From assembly GCA_900556515.1 (NCBI GenBank), contig USPH01000092.1:1-5985 (forward strand): a stretch of 5,985 nt of DNA. Direction: 5' to 3'. Within the stretch, counting starts at the first letter, position 1. Every line of letters starts with the position of its first letter. A program made the translations under genes and the position numbers. The stretch is from an uncultured Collinsella sp. GTDB lineage: Bacteria; Actinomycetota; Coriobacteriia; Coriobacteriales; Coriobacteriaceae. Positions 1 through 5,985 of the stretch are shown here, one piece after another. A model generated the notes under the pieces. The model ran no database searches. It worked only from the letters and a program-made list of their open reading frames with translations, and was not told the DNA's origin.

Positions 1-46
1 TACACTTCTAGCTTCGTCGGCAGCGTCAGATGTGTATAAGAGACAG
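1..46 (+). other. Untrimmed Illumina Nextera adapter (P5 side, i5 index, Tn5 mosaic end)
   Basis: This is not genomic sequence. Positions 28-46 are the 19-base Tn5 mosaic end used in Nextera libraries, and 14-27 are the Nextera read-1 segment TCGTCGGCAGCGTC. Positions 1-5 (TACAC) match the end of the P5 flow-cell arm. The 8 bases between them at 6-13, TTCTAGCT, sit exactly where the i5 index belongs; from memory they equal Nextera XT index S515. The inverted copy at the other contig end confirms the reading. In translation this adapter gives MYKRQ at false N-termini and LSLIHI at false C-termini. Confidence 0.98.
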
Positions 47-1900
47 GCTATGGATAAGCGAGCGCGTGAGCTCGGTATAGGAAAGCTGGGCGAGCGTCTC
101 GCGCTTGCGCGACTCCAGGCGCAGGCCGGAATCCGCCGGCTGCACGCCACGACGAAGCTCGCATGCCGGATCGTCGACGCTGGGCAGCATGGTATCGCGG
201 ACCAGAACATCCTTGATCATGAGCTTGGGCTTCACACGCCCCTGCCAATGCTCGGCAACGGCCTCGAACACCAAGTCGACAGCGCTATCGCAGTTGATGA
301 GCTTATCGATTTGCGGCACGCGGAACATAATGGCCGGCACACTCGCGGCGCCATCGGTCGCCACAAAGCGCATGTGCTCGCCGGTTTTGCCCACCACGGC
401 GCGGTCGCACATCGTCACGCCCTCGGCGGCCAGCAGCGGCACCTTGTTGCCCTGGCCAAACGGCTCAAGACGGGAAATCTGCTCTATAGTCTCGATATTC
501 AGCTCGGAAAGGTCGACCGTGGCGGCAACCTCGTCGATGTCTTCAAAGTCCTCGGCGGGAATCTCCGATAGCACGGCGGAAAGGCGACGACGGAATTCAT
601 CGAGCTTGGATGCCTCGATGGTCACTCCCACCGCACCGGCATGTCCGCCGCGACGAATCAGCAGGTCGGAACAGCGCTCGACGGCGTCAAACAGGTTAAC
701 TATGCCCACCGAGCGACCAGAGCCGCGCGCGATACCGTCCTCGATCGAGAACAGCAGCGCCGGCACGTGGTAGCGGTTGGTCAGACGGCTTGCCACGATG
801 CCCTTGACGCCCTCGTGCCAGCCTTCGCCGCCCACAACGATCGCGCGCCCGCCGTCATAGGTCTCCTCGACCTTTGCCATGGCATCGCGCGTGAGCTCCG
901 CCTCGATCTCACGGCGCTGGCGGTTGATTTCCTCGAGCTCAGCCGCCAGTGCGCTTGCTTCGATGGGATCGCGGGCAAGCAGCAGGTCGAGTGCCAGCTT
1001 GGGATCAGCCATGCGGCCGGCAGCATTCAGACGAGGGATGAGCGAAAACGACAGGCCGTCGGCCGTAATGGTAGAAAGGTCCGCCTTGGCGAGCGCGGCA
1101 AGCGCGATATAGCCGGGGCGAGCGGTTACGCGCATCTGCTGGATGCCCTCGGCAACCAGCGCGCGGTTCTCGGGCGTGAGCGGCATCATGTCGGACACGG
1201 TGCCCAGCGCCGCGACCTCGATTAGCGAACGCCAATACGACGGCTTGCCCAGGCGCTCACCCAGGACTTGCACCAGCTTGAGCGCCACACCAGCACCGGC
1301 AAGCTCACGCGAGGGGCCCTCGTCCTCGAGCTTGGGGTCAGTCAGGGGCACACCCTGCGGCACCTGGTCGGAGGGCTCGTGATGGTCCGTGACCACCAAA
1401 TCGATCCCCAGGCTCTCCAGATAGGAAACCTCTTCCTTGGCGGCAATGCCGTTATCGACGGTCACGATCAGCTGGGGGCGAGCGAGCTCGTTAACGCGGT
1501 CGAGCGCCGCGCGCGAAAGACCGTAGCCCTCATCAAAGCGATGCGGAATAAACGGCGTAACATCGGCGCCAAACGTGCGCAGCGCCTCGGTCAACAGGCA
1601 GGTCGACGTAATACCGTCAACGTCAAAATCGCCAAAGACTGCAATGTGCTCGTGGTTGCGAATAGCACGCTCGACGCGGTCGGCGACGACCGACATGCCC
1701 GGGATAATGAGTGGGTCGGCCCAGTCGCGATCGAGCGAAGGCGTCAAAAACAATTGGCCCTCTTTGATGGAGCCAATGCCGTGCGCGACCATAATGCGCG
1801 CCACCAGCCCGGGAATGCCCAGACCAGCCGAAAGCTCCTTTTCGAGCTCGGGGTTTTGCTGAGCGACCGCCCAGCGATGCGTCGTCTTAAGCGATGACAT
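47..1900 (-). CDS. recJ: Single-stranded-DNA-specific exonuclease RecJ, C-terminal end missing
   Basis: RecJ is a cytoplasmic 5'-3' exonuclease on single-stranded DNA, acting in RecF-pathway recombination, mismatch repair and base excision repair. The 618 genomic residues show the DHH phosphoesterase motifs in order: GDFDVDG (90-96), VDNG (148-151), TDHH (171-174) and GTVSD (233-237), then RLNAAGR (290-296). The DHHA1 part follows with GWHEGVKGIVASRL (360-373), GSGRS (393-397) and RGGHAGAVG (417-425), then the OB-fold entry LEPFGQGN (478-485). All expected metal ligands are present. I chose the ATG at 1900 (MSSLKTTHRW) because the conserved N-terminus starts there and a G-rich ribosome binding site precedes it. 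An in-frame GTG at 1945 is the alternative. The reading frame runs into the adapter without a stop, so the true C-terminus is lost. It is already longer than E. coli RecJ (577 residues), so an extra C-terminal region is likely. Confidence 0.96.
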
Positions 1901-2008
1901 AGGCACCCACCCCCGATAGGGGCAGGTCGCCGCGATACCTCTCACGGTTCATAGCGATGAGTCCTCTGTGTATGCCCGCTTCGGCAGGCAGATCTGTTGA
2001 ACGGATTT

Positions 2009-2037
2009 ATTATACCGTGCAGCGCGGACGCAAAACG
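2009..2037 (-). promoter_or_regulatory. Predicted sigma70-type promoter for recJ
   Basis: Read on the minus strand, positions 2014-2009 spell a perfect TATAAT -10 box in otherwise GC-rich DNA. About 16 bases upstream lies GTTTTG (2036-2031), a weak -35 match. Transcription would start near 2002, giving recJ a leader of roughly 100 bases. The -10 element is seen directly. Promoter activity is inferred from consensus and from its place upstream of recJ in the divergent region. Confidence 0.5.
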
Positions 2038-2054
2038 CCGCGGTGCGCCGCGGT
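2036..2054. repeat. Two 9-base direct repeats (CGCCGCGGT) in the divergent promoter region
   Basis: CGCCGCGGT occurs at 2036-2044 and again at 2046-2054, a 10-base period of about one helical turn. Each copy contains the palindrome CCGCGG. The first copy touches the presumed -35 region of the recJ promoter. This could be an operator for recJ or for the divergent transporter gene, but GC-rich DNA makes such short repeats fairly likely by chance. Confidence 0.35.
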
Positions 2055-2174
2055 TTCGGCAAACGATGGCGGTAATGGTCTCGAAATAATCGAGCGTTTC
2101 AGCCGCACGGACGCATACGAGCGTCTAGCATATCCATACAAACGAGTTCGCGGATAAAGGGAGTCACGGGACAT

Positions 2175-3173
2175 ATGAAGCAATGGGCTGGACTGGGAAA
2201 GTTCCTCGCGGGGCATATGCAGATCATCGTTCCGATTTGCGTGGCGCTCGGCGTGCTCTTTCCCCAGCAGATCGGCGTGCTCAAGCCCATTGTTCCCGCC
2301 CTCTTCGCCTTTATGACGTTTCAGGGCGCGCTCAGCAACACTTTTCACCAGGTAGCCGAGGTGTTCCACCGTCCGCTGCACCTGATTCTGGCGCTGCTGG
2401 TCTCGGCAGTGCTTATTCCCATCGCGGCGTATGCCATAGGGTCACTCTTCTTTGGCTCCAACCCCAACCTTGTCTGCGGCATCGTGCTCGAGTACAGCGT
2501 ACCCGTGGCGGTCACTGCCTTTATGTGGATTAGCATGTTCGGCGGCAACGGCCCGCTCGCGCTTACCATTATCCTGACGTCCTCGGTTATCTCGCCCGTG
2601 ACGATTCCTCTTACGCTCAAGCTCCTGCTGGGCGCCACCGTCTCGATCGAAGTGCCGAGCATGATGCAGAATATGGCCTTCATGATCGCCATACCCGCCG
2701 TGCTCGGTATCGTCATTAACGAACTCACGCGCGGCTGGGGTCATGAGAAACTCTCCCCCGCGCTTTCGCCCGCCTGCAAGTTCATGATGATGGGGGTCAT
2801 CGCGTCCAACTCCACCGCCATGAGCGAGTACGTGCTGCACATGAACACGATGCGCCTGGAAGTCACCCTCTTTATTTTGGTCTTCGCCATCAGCGGCTTT
2901 GTCGTCGGTTTTCTGGTCGCCCGTGCGCTGCATCTGCCGTATAGCGAGACGACCACCATGTGCTTTACCTGCGGCATGCGTAACATCTCTTCGGGCGCCG
3001 TCATCGCCACGCAGTACTTTCCGGGCGAAGTCGTGTTCCCCGTCATGTGCGGAACGCTGTTTCAGCAGGTGCTGGCCTCGATTATCGGGCATCTCTTTGA
3101 GCGCCTAACCGGCGAAGAGCGCGCCAAACAGCGCAAGCGGGTCAAGGCCGGCCGCGACGCGATGGCACGCTAG
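2175..3173 (+). CDS. Bile acid:sodium symporter (BASS) superfamily membrane transporter
   Basis: This 332-residue protein is almost entirely hydrophobic, with about ten likely membrane segments near residues 13-31, 38-55, 68-93, 97-121, 126-152, 165-184, 200-220, 228-252, 258-281 and 284-306. It ends in a basic cytoplasmic tail (317-327). Length and layout fit the BASS/SBF superfamily, which moves organic anions, often with sodium. Segment 126-152 (LALTIILTSSVISPVTIPL) resembles the helix after the first core crossover, and CGMRNISSGAVIATQYFP (266-283) corresponds to the second crossover. The usual E-x-G-x-Q-N motif there reads T-C-G-M-R-N, so the ion site is altered. The ATG at 2175 follows AAGGGAG (2157-2163) at 11 bases. 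The gene stands alone, divergent from recJ and convergent with the GalT-like gene. The substrate cannot be told from sequence; bile acid transport should not be assumed from the family name. Confidence 0.78.
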   Translation: MKQWAGLGKFLAGHMQIIVPICVALGVLFPQQIGVLKPIVPALFAFMTFQGALSNTFHQVAEVFHRPLHLILALLVSAVLIPIAAYAIGSLFFGSNPNLVCGIVLEYSVPVAVTAFMWISMFGGNGPLALTIILTSSVISPVTIPLTLKLLLGATVSIEVPSMMQNMAFMIAIPAVLGIVINELTRGWGHEKLSPALSPACKFMMMGVIASNSTAMSEYVLHMNTMRLEVTLFILVFAISGFVVGFLVARALHLPYSETTTMCFTCGMRNISSGAVIATQYFPGEVVFPVMCGTLFQQVLASIIGHLFERLTGEERAKQRKRVKAGRDAMAR

Positions 3174-3189
3174 GCAGCACACTTTTCGC

Positions 3190-3217
3190 AGGCGCTCGCC
3201 TTGCTACGCGAGCGTTT
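3190..3217. terminator. Hairpin between convergent genes, possible weak terminator
   Basis: CGCTCGC (3193-3199) and GCGAGCG (3208-3214) form a perfect 7-bp stem with an 8-base loop. In plus-strand RNA the stem extends by two G-U pairs and one A-U pair to 3190/3217. It lies 16 bases past the transporter stop and includes the stop codon of the opposing GalT-like gene. Only three T residues follow on the plus strand, and no T-tract follows on the minus strand. Terminator function, for the transporter or both genes, is therefore tentative. Confidence 0.35.
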
Positions 3218-4001
3218 CCAGATGCGCGCGTAGGCGCTCAGCATCGGTATCGAGTGTGGTCTCAGCATTGACCTGGGCCAGACGATAGCCCACAAAGTAG
3301 GGCGAAACCACCCAACGTGGCAGCGCCTTGGCAATGGTCCGGCCGTCCATGTGGTAGAAGAACAAGTTGTACGACTCCGCGCGACCGCCGTGGTGTTCGT
3401 GCAGGATATAGCGCAGGGCCACCTGGGTCGCATCGGCAAACAGGTCTGCTTCGACTTGGTCGCGGGCGTCGTCGCTGGCGGCGATTCCCTGTGGAGCCGA
3501 GATGTTGACCTCAAAGAATCCCATGATCGGCTCGGTTGAGATGTTGACCGAGATTCTCCCCCGCCGCCAAACATCGATGCCTTCAAAGTTTGCTGAGGTC
3601 AGCGCCGCATAGCCGTCCTCCTGTTCCAAGCCCACAATCTGCATGTGTGGATGGACGAGGCTGCCGCCCGAAAGCGGGCCTTTGTTCTTGTACATGAGCA
3701 CACTGCGGTACTGTTGGGAATCGATCATCTGCTGCCAACAGCCCAGGGCAAACCTCATCACATGATGCAGCTCATCCAGTTCATAGGTCACCAGGTCGGC
3801 GTCGTGATTGGCCGACTCGATCAATACGGTCTGACGGGTGGCCCGCAAGGTCTTGAACTTATTCTCGAGCCAGATGCAGTCACCATCGCGCTGGATGATG
3901 TTGGCGAGCCCCTCCGTGTCGCAAAAAGGGCACGCGGTTCCAGGGCGACGATTATCGTCGGGCTTGCCGCTCGCCTGCTGAACGTCAAATACCAGCGCCA
4001 C
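3204..4001 (-). CDS. Galactose-1-phosphate uridylyltransferase-like protein (DUF4931 type, HIT superfamily)
   Basis: This 265-residue protein is a shortened relative of GalT, which transfers nucleotidyl groups onto sugar phosphates through a histidine intermediate. The pattern seen is CPFC (24-27), matching the first zinc ligand pair of GalT; ENKFKTLR (46-53), matching the nucleotide-binding strand; GPLSGGS (108-114); and the active-site triad HPHMQ (117-121), in which H119 aligns with the nucleophilic histidine. The end of the protein (VSPYFVGYRLAQV, 232-244) is like that of DUF4931 proteins. It is shorter than classical GalT (about 350 residues), so the true substrate may differ from galactose-1-phosphate. 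It starts at a GTG 3 bases after the cutC stop, with a G-run ribosome binding site inside the end of cutC. The two are therefore co-transcribed and probably translationally coupled. The family is secure; the precise reaction is not. Confidence 0.85.
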   Translation of the reverse strand: MALVFDVQQASGKPDDNRRPGTACPFCDTEGLANIIQRDGDCIWLENKFKTLRATRQTVLIESANHDADLVTYELDELHHVMRFALGCWQQMIDSQQYRSVLMYKNKGPLSGGSLVHPHMQIVGLEQEDGYAALTSANFEGIDVWRRGRISVNISTEPIMGFFEVNISAPQGIAASDDARDQVEADLFADATQVALRYILHEHHGGRAESYNLFFYHMDGRTIAKALPRWVVSPYFVGYRLAQVNAETTLDTDAERLRAHLETLA

Positions 4002-4004
4002 GGG

Positions 4005-4682
4005 TTATACCCCCAGCGGCACGATCTTGGTGCCATGGAGCTCGGAGACGCCTAGCGCCGCCGCGACCGCGTCGCGATTTGCCGTAGTGATGCCGCCGCC
4101 GGGAAGGATGGTCAAACGATCGCCCGCATACTCGATTAGGCGAGCCAGGTTTTCGAAGTTGTCCTCGATCGGCGCACCGGCAGCACCACCGTGCGTAAGA
4201 ATGCGCGTGACGCCGCAGTCGGCAAGCGTGTCAATGGCGTCCAGCTGAGCTTCGGGCGAGAGCTGGTCAAATGCCATGTGGAAGGTGATGTCAAGGGACT
4301 CGCGCTTGCACTCCTCCGTCGCGCAGCCCGTAGCCATAACGAGGGCGCCGAGGGTGAGCTCATCGAGCGCCCAGCCGCCGGCACAGGGCTTGCAGCAGCC
4401 AAAGACCAGGCCGTCAACGCCGGCGCTCACAGCAAGGCCCAGGTCCATCTCCATCATGCGCAGCTCGTCCTGGTTGTAATGAAAGTCGCCACCACGCGGA
4501 CGAATCATGCACATCACTCGCGCGTCATGCTCGTGAGCGCAGCTGACTGTAGCGCTAATAACGCCGGCAGAAGGCGTGGTGCCACCGACGGCGAGGTTGT
4601 CACACAGCTCAATGCGCCCCGCACCGGCCTCGATGGCCGCCGGCACTCGCTCAAAGTTCTCGGCACAAAACTCGTACAGCAT
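4005..4682 (-). CDS. cutC: CutC family protein (putative copper homeostasis, TIM barrel)
   Basis: The 225-residue protein shows the CutC pattern from end to end: MLYEFCAENFE at the start, RIELCDNL (23-30), GGTTPSAG (33-40), MIRPRGGDFHYN (59-70), FHMAFDQ (134-140), ILTHGG (161-166), LPGGGI (193-198) and ELHGT (214-218). CutC folds as a TIM barrel in the cytoplasm. It was linked to copper tolerance in E. coli, but its biochemical role is unsettled. I chose the ATG at 4682 because the conserved N-terminus begins there, behind a GGGGG ribosome binding site 7 bases upstream. A longer in-frame start at 4784 lies inside the palindrome and adds unrelated residues. Unusual points are a cysteine cluster (C96, C97, C100, C120, C125), methionine in place of the usual arginine in FHRAFD, and a C-terminus about 20 residues shorter than E. 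coli CutC. It is the first gene of an operon with the GalT-like protein. Confidence 0.93.
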   Translation of the reverse strand: MLYEFCAENFERVPAAIEAGAGRIELCDNLAVGGTTPSAGVISATVSCAHEHDARVMCMIRPRGGDFHYNQDELRMMEMDLGLAVSAGVDGLVFGCCKPCAGGWALDELTLGALVMATGCATEECKRESLDITFHMAFDQLSPEAQLDAIDTLADCGVTRILTHGGAAGAPIEDNFENLARLIEYAGDRLTILPGGGITTANRDAVAAALGVSELHGTKIVPLGV

Positions 4683-4740
4683 AGATAAGCCCCCAAAGAC
4701 AGCAGATGGTTTCCGACGGGCATTGTCACACATCCCCATG

Positions 4741-4808
4741 AAGTTGCGGTGGAATAGGGACTGTTTGGCGTCTAGAGCCTTCATTTAGTCCCTATTTCAC
4801 CGCAACTT
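4741..4808. repeat. 68-base imperfect palindrome with 22-base inverted arms
   Basis: The arm at 4741-4762 (AAGTTGCGGTG then GAATAGGGACT) is the inverse of 4787-4808 at 21 of 22 positions, around a 24-base centre holding a TCTAGA site. The single mismatch (4752 against 4797) becomes a G-U pair in plus-strand RNA, so that transcript would form a continuous 22-bp stem; in minus-strand RNA it is a C-A mismatch. There is no T-tract, so it is not an intrinsic terminator itself. It encodes no protein and shows no clear target-site duplication. It looks like a REP/MITE-type intergenic repeat placed just downstream of the liv operon terminator, but whether it recurs in the genome cannot be seen here. 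Confidence 0.85.
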
Positions 4809-4845
4809 AAAAAGGGGCGCTGACCGGGATAGTCAGCGCCCCTTT
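4809..4845 (-). terminator. Strong intrinsic terminator of the liv operon
   Basis: GGGGCGCTGAC (4814-4824) and GTCAGCGCCCC (4832-4842) form a perfect 11-bp GC-rich stem with a 7-base loop, extended by three A-T pairs on the outside. On the minus strand the stem is followed directly by five T residues (4813-4809), the classical rho-independent form. It lies 11 bases beyond the livF stop codon. On the plus strand it is followed by TTTGTT, but no plus-strand gene precedes it. Confidence 0.92.
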
Positions 4846-4855
4846 GTTGAATGGA

Positions 4856-5569
4856 TTAACCACCAAGATAGGCTTTGCGGACGTTGTCGTCGTGCAGAAG
4901 CTCTTGGCCCGTGCCGGTCATGGTAATCTTGCCGGTCTCGAGCACGTAGCCGCGCGTGGCGATCGAGAGCGCCATCTGCGCGTTCTGCTCGACCAGGAGC
5001 ACCGTGGTGCCGGCCTTGTGCAGGTCCTCGACAATCTGGAAGATCTGCTCAATCAGAATCGGCGCCAGACCCATGGAGGGCTCATCGAGCATGAGCAGCT
5101 TGGGGTTACTCATAAGGGCGCGGCCCATGACGAGCATCTGCTGCTCACCGCCCGAAAGGGTGCCGGCAACCTGGCGACGGCGCTCCTTAAGGCGCGGGAA
5201 CTGCTCGTAGACGCGCTCCAGGCCCGGAGCCACCGTGGACTTGGGCTGCGTGTAGGCGCCCATCTCCAGGTTCTCCTCAACCGTCATCTGCAAAAAGGCG
5301 CGACGTCCCTCGGGCACCTGGGCCAGGCCCTTACCAACCAGCTTATCGGCGGGCGTATGGGTAATGTCCTCGCCCATAAACTTGATGGAGCCGGTCTTGG
5401 AACGCAGCAGGCCCGAGACAGTCTTGAGCGTTGTGGACTTGCCGGCACCGTTCGCACCGATCAGGGCCACGATCTCGCCCTCGTTGACGTTAAAGGAGAT
5501 ATCCTTGATGGCGTGGATGGCGCCGTACCAGACGTTGATGTTGTAGACGGAAAGCATCGGCTCTGCCAT
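4856..5569 (-). CDS. livF: Branched-chain amino acid ABC transporter ATP-binding protein LivF
   Basis: This is one of the two cytoplasmic ATPases that power a LivFGHM-type importer for leucine, isoleucine, valine or related amino acids. The complete 237-residue protein carries Walker A GANGAGKST (38-46), the Q-loop glutamine with VPEGRR (84-90), the ABC signature LSGGEQQ (138-144), Walker B LLMLDEP (158-164) and LLVEQN (191-196). Glutamine in place of the usual switch histidine in VEQN is typical of LivF proteins, as is the length. The ATG at 5567-5569 directly abuts the livG stop codon, and a GGGGGAG ribosome binding site lies in the last codons of livG, so the two are translationally coupled. 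It is the last gene of its operon, followed by the terminator at 4809-4845. Substrate range cannot be fixed from the ATPase alone; related importers also move amides or urea. Confidence 0.95.
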   Translation of the reverse strand: MAEPMLSVYNINVWYGAIHAIKDISFNVNEGEIVALIGANGAGKSTTLKTVSGLLRSKTGSIKFMGEDITHTPADKLVGKGLAQVPEGRRAFLQMTVEENLEMGAYTQPKSTVAPGLERVYEQFPRLKERRRQVAGTLSGGEQQMLVMGRALMSNPKLLMLDEPSMGLAPILIEQIFQIVEDLHKAGTTVLLVEQNAQMALSIATRGYVLETGKITMTGTGQELLHDDNVRKAYLGG

Positions 5570-5950
5570 TTAGTTCTCCCCCTTATCCTGCTTGCCCAGA
5601 TACGCCTCGATAACGGCGTCGTTGTTCTGGATTTCCTCGGCCGTGCCCTTGGCGATGACCTTACCAAAGTTGAGCACGCAGATGCCCTCGCAGATGTTCA
5701 TAACGAGCGACATGTCGTGCTCGATGAGCATGATGGCGATGCCGAAGGTGTCGCGAATCTTGACGATGTTCTCCATGAGCTCCGCGGTCTCGGACGGGTT
5801 CATGCCGGCGGCAGGCTCGTCGAGCAGCAGCAGCTTGGGGTTCGTGGCAAGCGCGCGGACAATCTCCAGACGACGCTGGGCACCGTAAGGCAGCGAGCCA
5901 GCCTGCTCGTTTGCCAGATGCTCCATATCAAAGATGGACAGCAGCTCCAT
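5570..5950 (-). CDS. livG: Branched-chain amino acid ABC transporter ATP-binding protein LivG, N-terminal half missing
   Basis: Only the last 126 residues are present; LivG proteins are usually about 250-260 residues, so Walker A and the Q-loop lie off the contig. What remains shows the LivG-type signature LPYGAQRRLEIVRAL (20-34), Walker B with the LivG-typical extension LLLLDEPAAGMNP (40-52), the switch histidine in LIEHDM (75-80), and the C-terminal subdomain ending NNDAVIEAYLGK (109-120), characteristic of this subfamily. The ATG at 5950 is almost certainly internal. The residues MYKRQ that appear to precede it are translated adapter. It forms the second ATPase of the importer with LivF. 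The remaining liv genes (permeases, binding protein) would be expected upstream, beyond the contig end. Confidence 0.95.
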   Translation of the reverse strand: MELLSIFDMEHLANEQAGSLPYGAQRRLEIVRALATNPKLLLLDEPAAGMNPSETAELMENIVKIRDTFGIAIMLIEHDMSLVMNICEGICVLNFGKVIAKGTAEEIQNNDAVIEAYLGKQDKGEN

Positions 5951-5985
5951 CTGTCTCTTATACACATCTGACGCTGCCGACGAAG
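5951..5985 (-). other. Untrimmed Nextera adapter, inverted copy
   Basis: Positions 5951-5969 are the reverse complement of the Tn5 mosaic end, and 5970-5983 that of the Nextera read-1 segment. The final AG (5984-5985) matches the first two bases of the reverse-complemented i5 index seen at the other end. Positions 5951-5985 are an exact inverted copy of 12-46. This pattern is expected when read-2 sequences that ran through short fragments were assembled without adapter trimming. Confidence 0.98.

Noticed and set aside
28..46. Tn5 mosaic end as a sign of a natural transposon
   Set aside because: It is attached to Nextera primer and index sequence and mirrored at the other contig end, so it comes from tagmentation.
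32..571. Plus-strand 179-codon ORF starting MYKRQ
   Set aside because: Its start lies in the adapter and the rest is antisense to the conserved recJ; no ribosome binding site or recognisable protein.
1901..1945. 15-codon N-terminal extension of recJ from GTG 1945
   Set aside because: The nearest good ribosome binding site (AGAGGA) is 16 bases from the GTG, too far, and the added residues resemble nothing in RecJ.
1957..2157. Plus-strand 66-codon ORF in the divergent region
   Set aside because: No ribosome binding site upstream, no recognisable family, and it covers the recJ promoter. It ends near the transporter ribosome binding site, so a leader role is conceivable but unsupported.
2442..3092. 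Minus-strand 216-codon ORF opposite the transporter
   Set aside because: Composition is rich in His, Gly, Arg and Asp, as expected for the antisense of a hydrophobic membrane protein; no family pattern.
4683..4784. 34-codon N-terminal extension of cutC
   Set aside because: It starts inside the palindrome and its residues do not belong to the CutC family, while the ATG at 4682 has a good ribosome binding site.
4683..4808. Promoter for cutC
   Set aside because: An operon start is expected here after the liv terminator, but I found only a weak extended -10-like TGTGACAAT without a -35 partner.
4844..5971. Plus-strand 375-codon ORF ending LSLIHI
   Set aside because: Antisense to livF and livG, which have complete motif sets; its end is translated adapter. 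Long antisense frames are common in GC-rich DNA.

Overview
The window is one assembled contig of high-GC (visibly about 60%) bacterial DNA. Its gene content and protein style fit a gut actinobacterium of the class Coriobacteriia, such as Collinsella. That placement rests on overall impression, not on a marker gene. Both ends are sequencing-library artefact: positions 1-46 and 5951-5985 are Illumina Nextera/Tn5 adapter, including part of the P5 arm and an i5 index. The biological insert is therefore 47-5950, and the genes at both edges are cut by the contig ends.

Layout, left to right: (1) recJ on the minus strand, a DHH-family single-strand exonuclease that lacks its C-terminal end. (2) A 274-base divergent intergenic region with a consensus TATAAT -10 box reading toward recJ and a pair of 9-base direct repeats at its -35 side. 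(3) A plus-strand membrane transporter of the bile acid:sodium symporter (BASS) superfamily. It converges on (4) a minus-strand galactose-1-phosphate uridylyltransferase-like protein (DUF4931 type), which lies 3 bases downstream of (5) cutC, so 4 and 5 form an operon. (6) An intergenic stretch holding a 68-base imperfect palindrome next to a strong intrinsic terminator. (7) livF, and (8) the 3' half of livG, the two ATPase genes of a branched-chain amino acid type ABC importer, whose stop and start codons abut.

The terminator at 4809-4845 ends the liv operon, so cutC and its partner probably have their own promoter or depend on read-through. The genes are otherwise ordinary housekeeping and transport functions. 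I see no phage, defence, CRISPR or toxin-antitoxin genes and no convincing undescribed system. The points most worth following are the palindrome beside the terminator, the cysteine-rich CutC variant paired with a GalT-like enzyme, the altered ion-site motif of the transporter, and the adapter ends, which create false protein termini.
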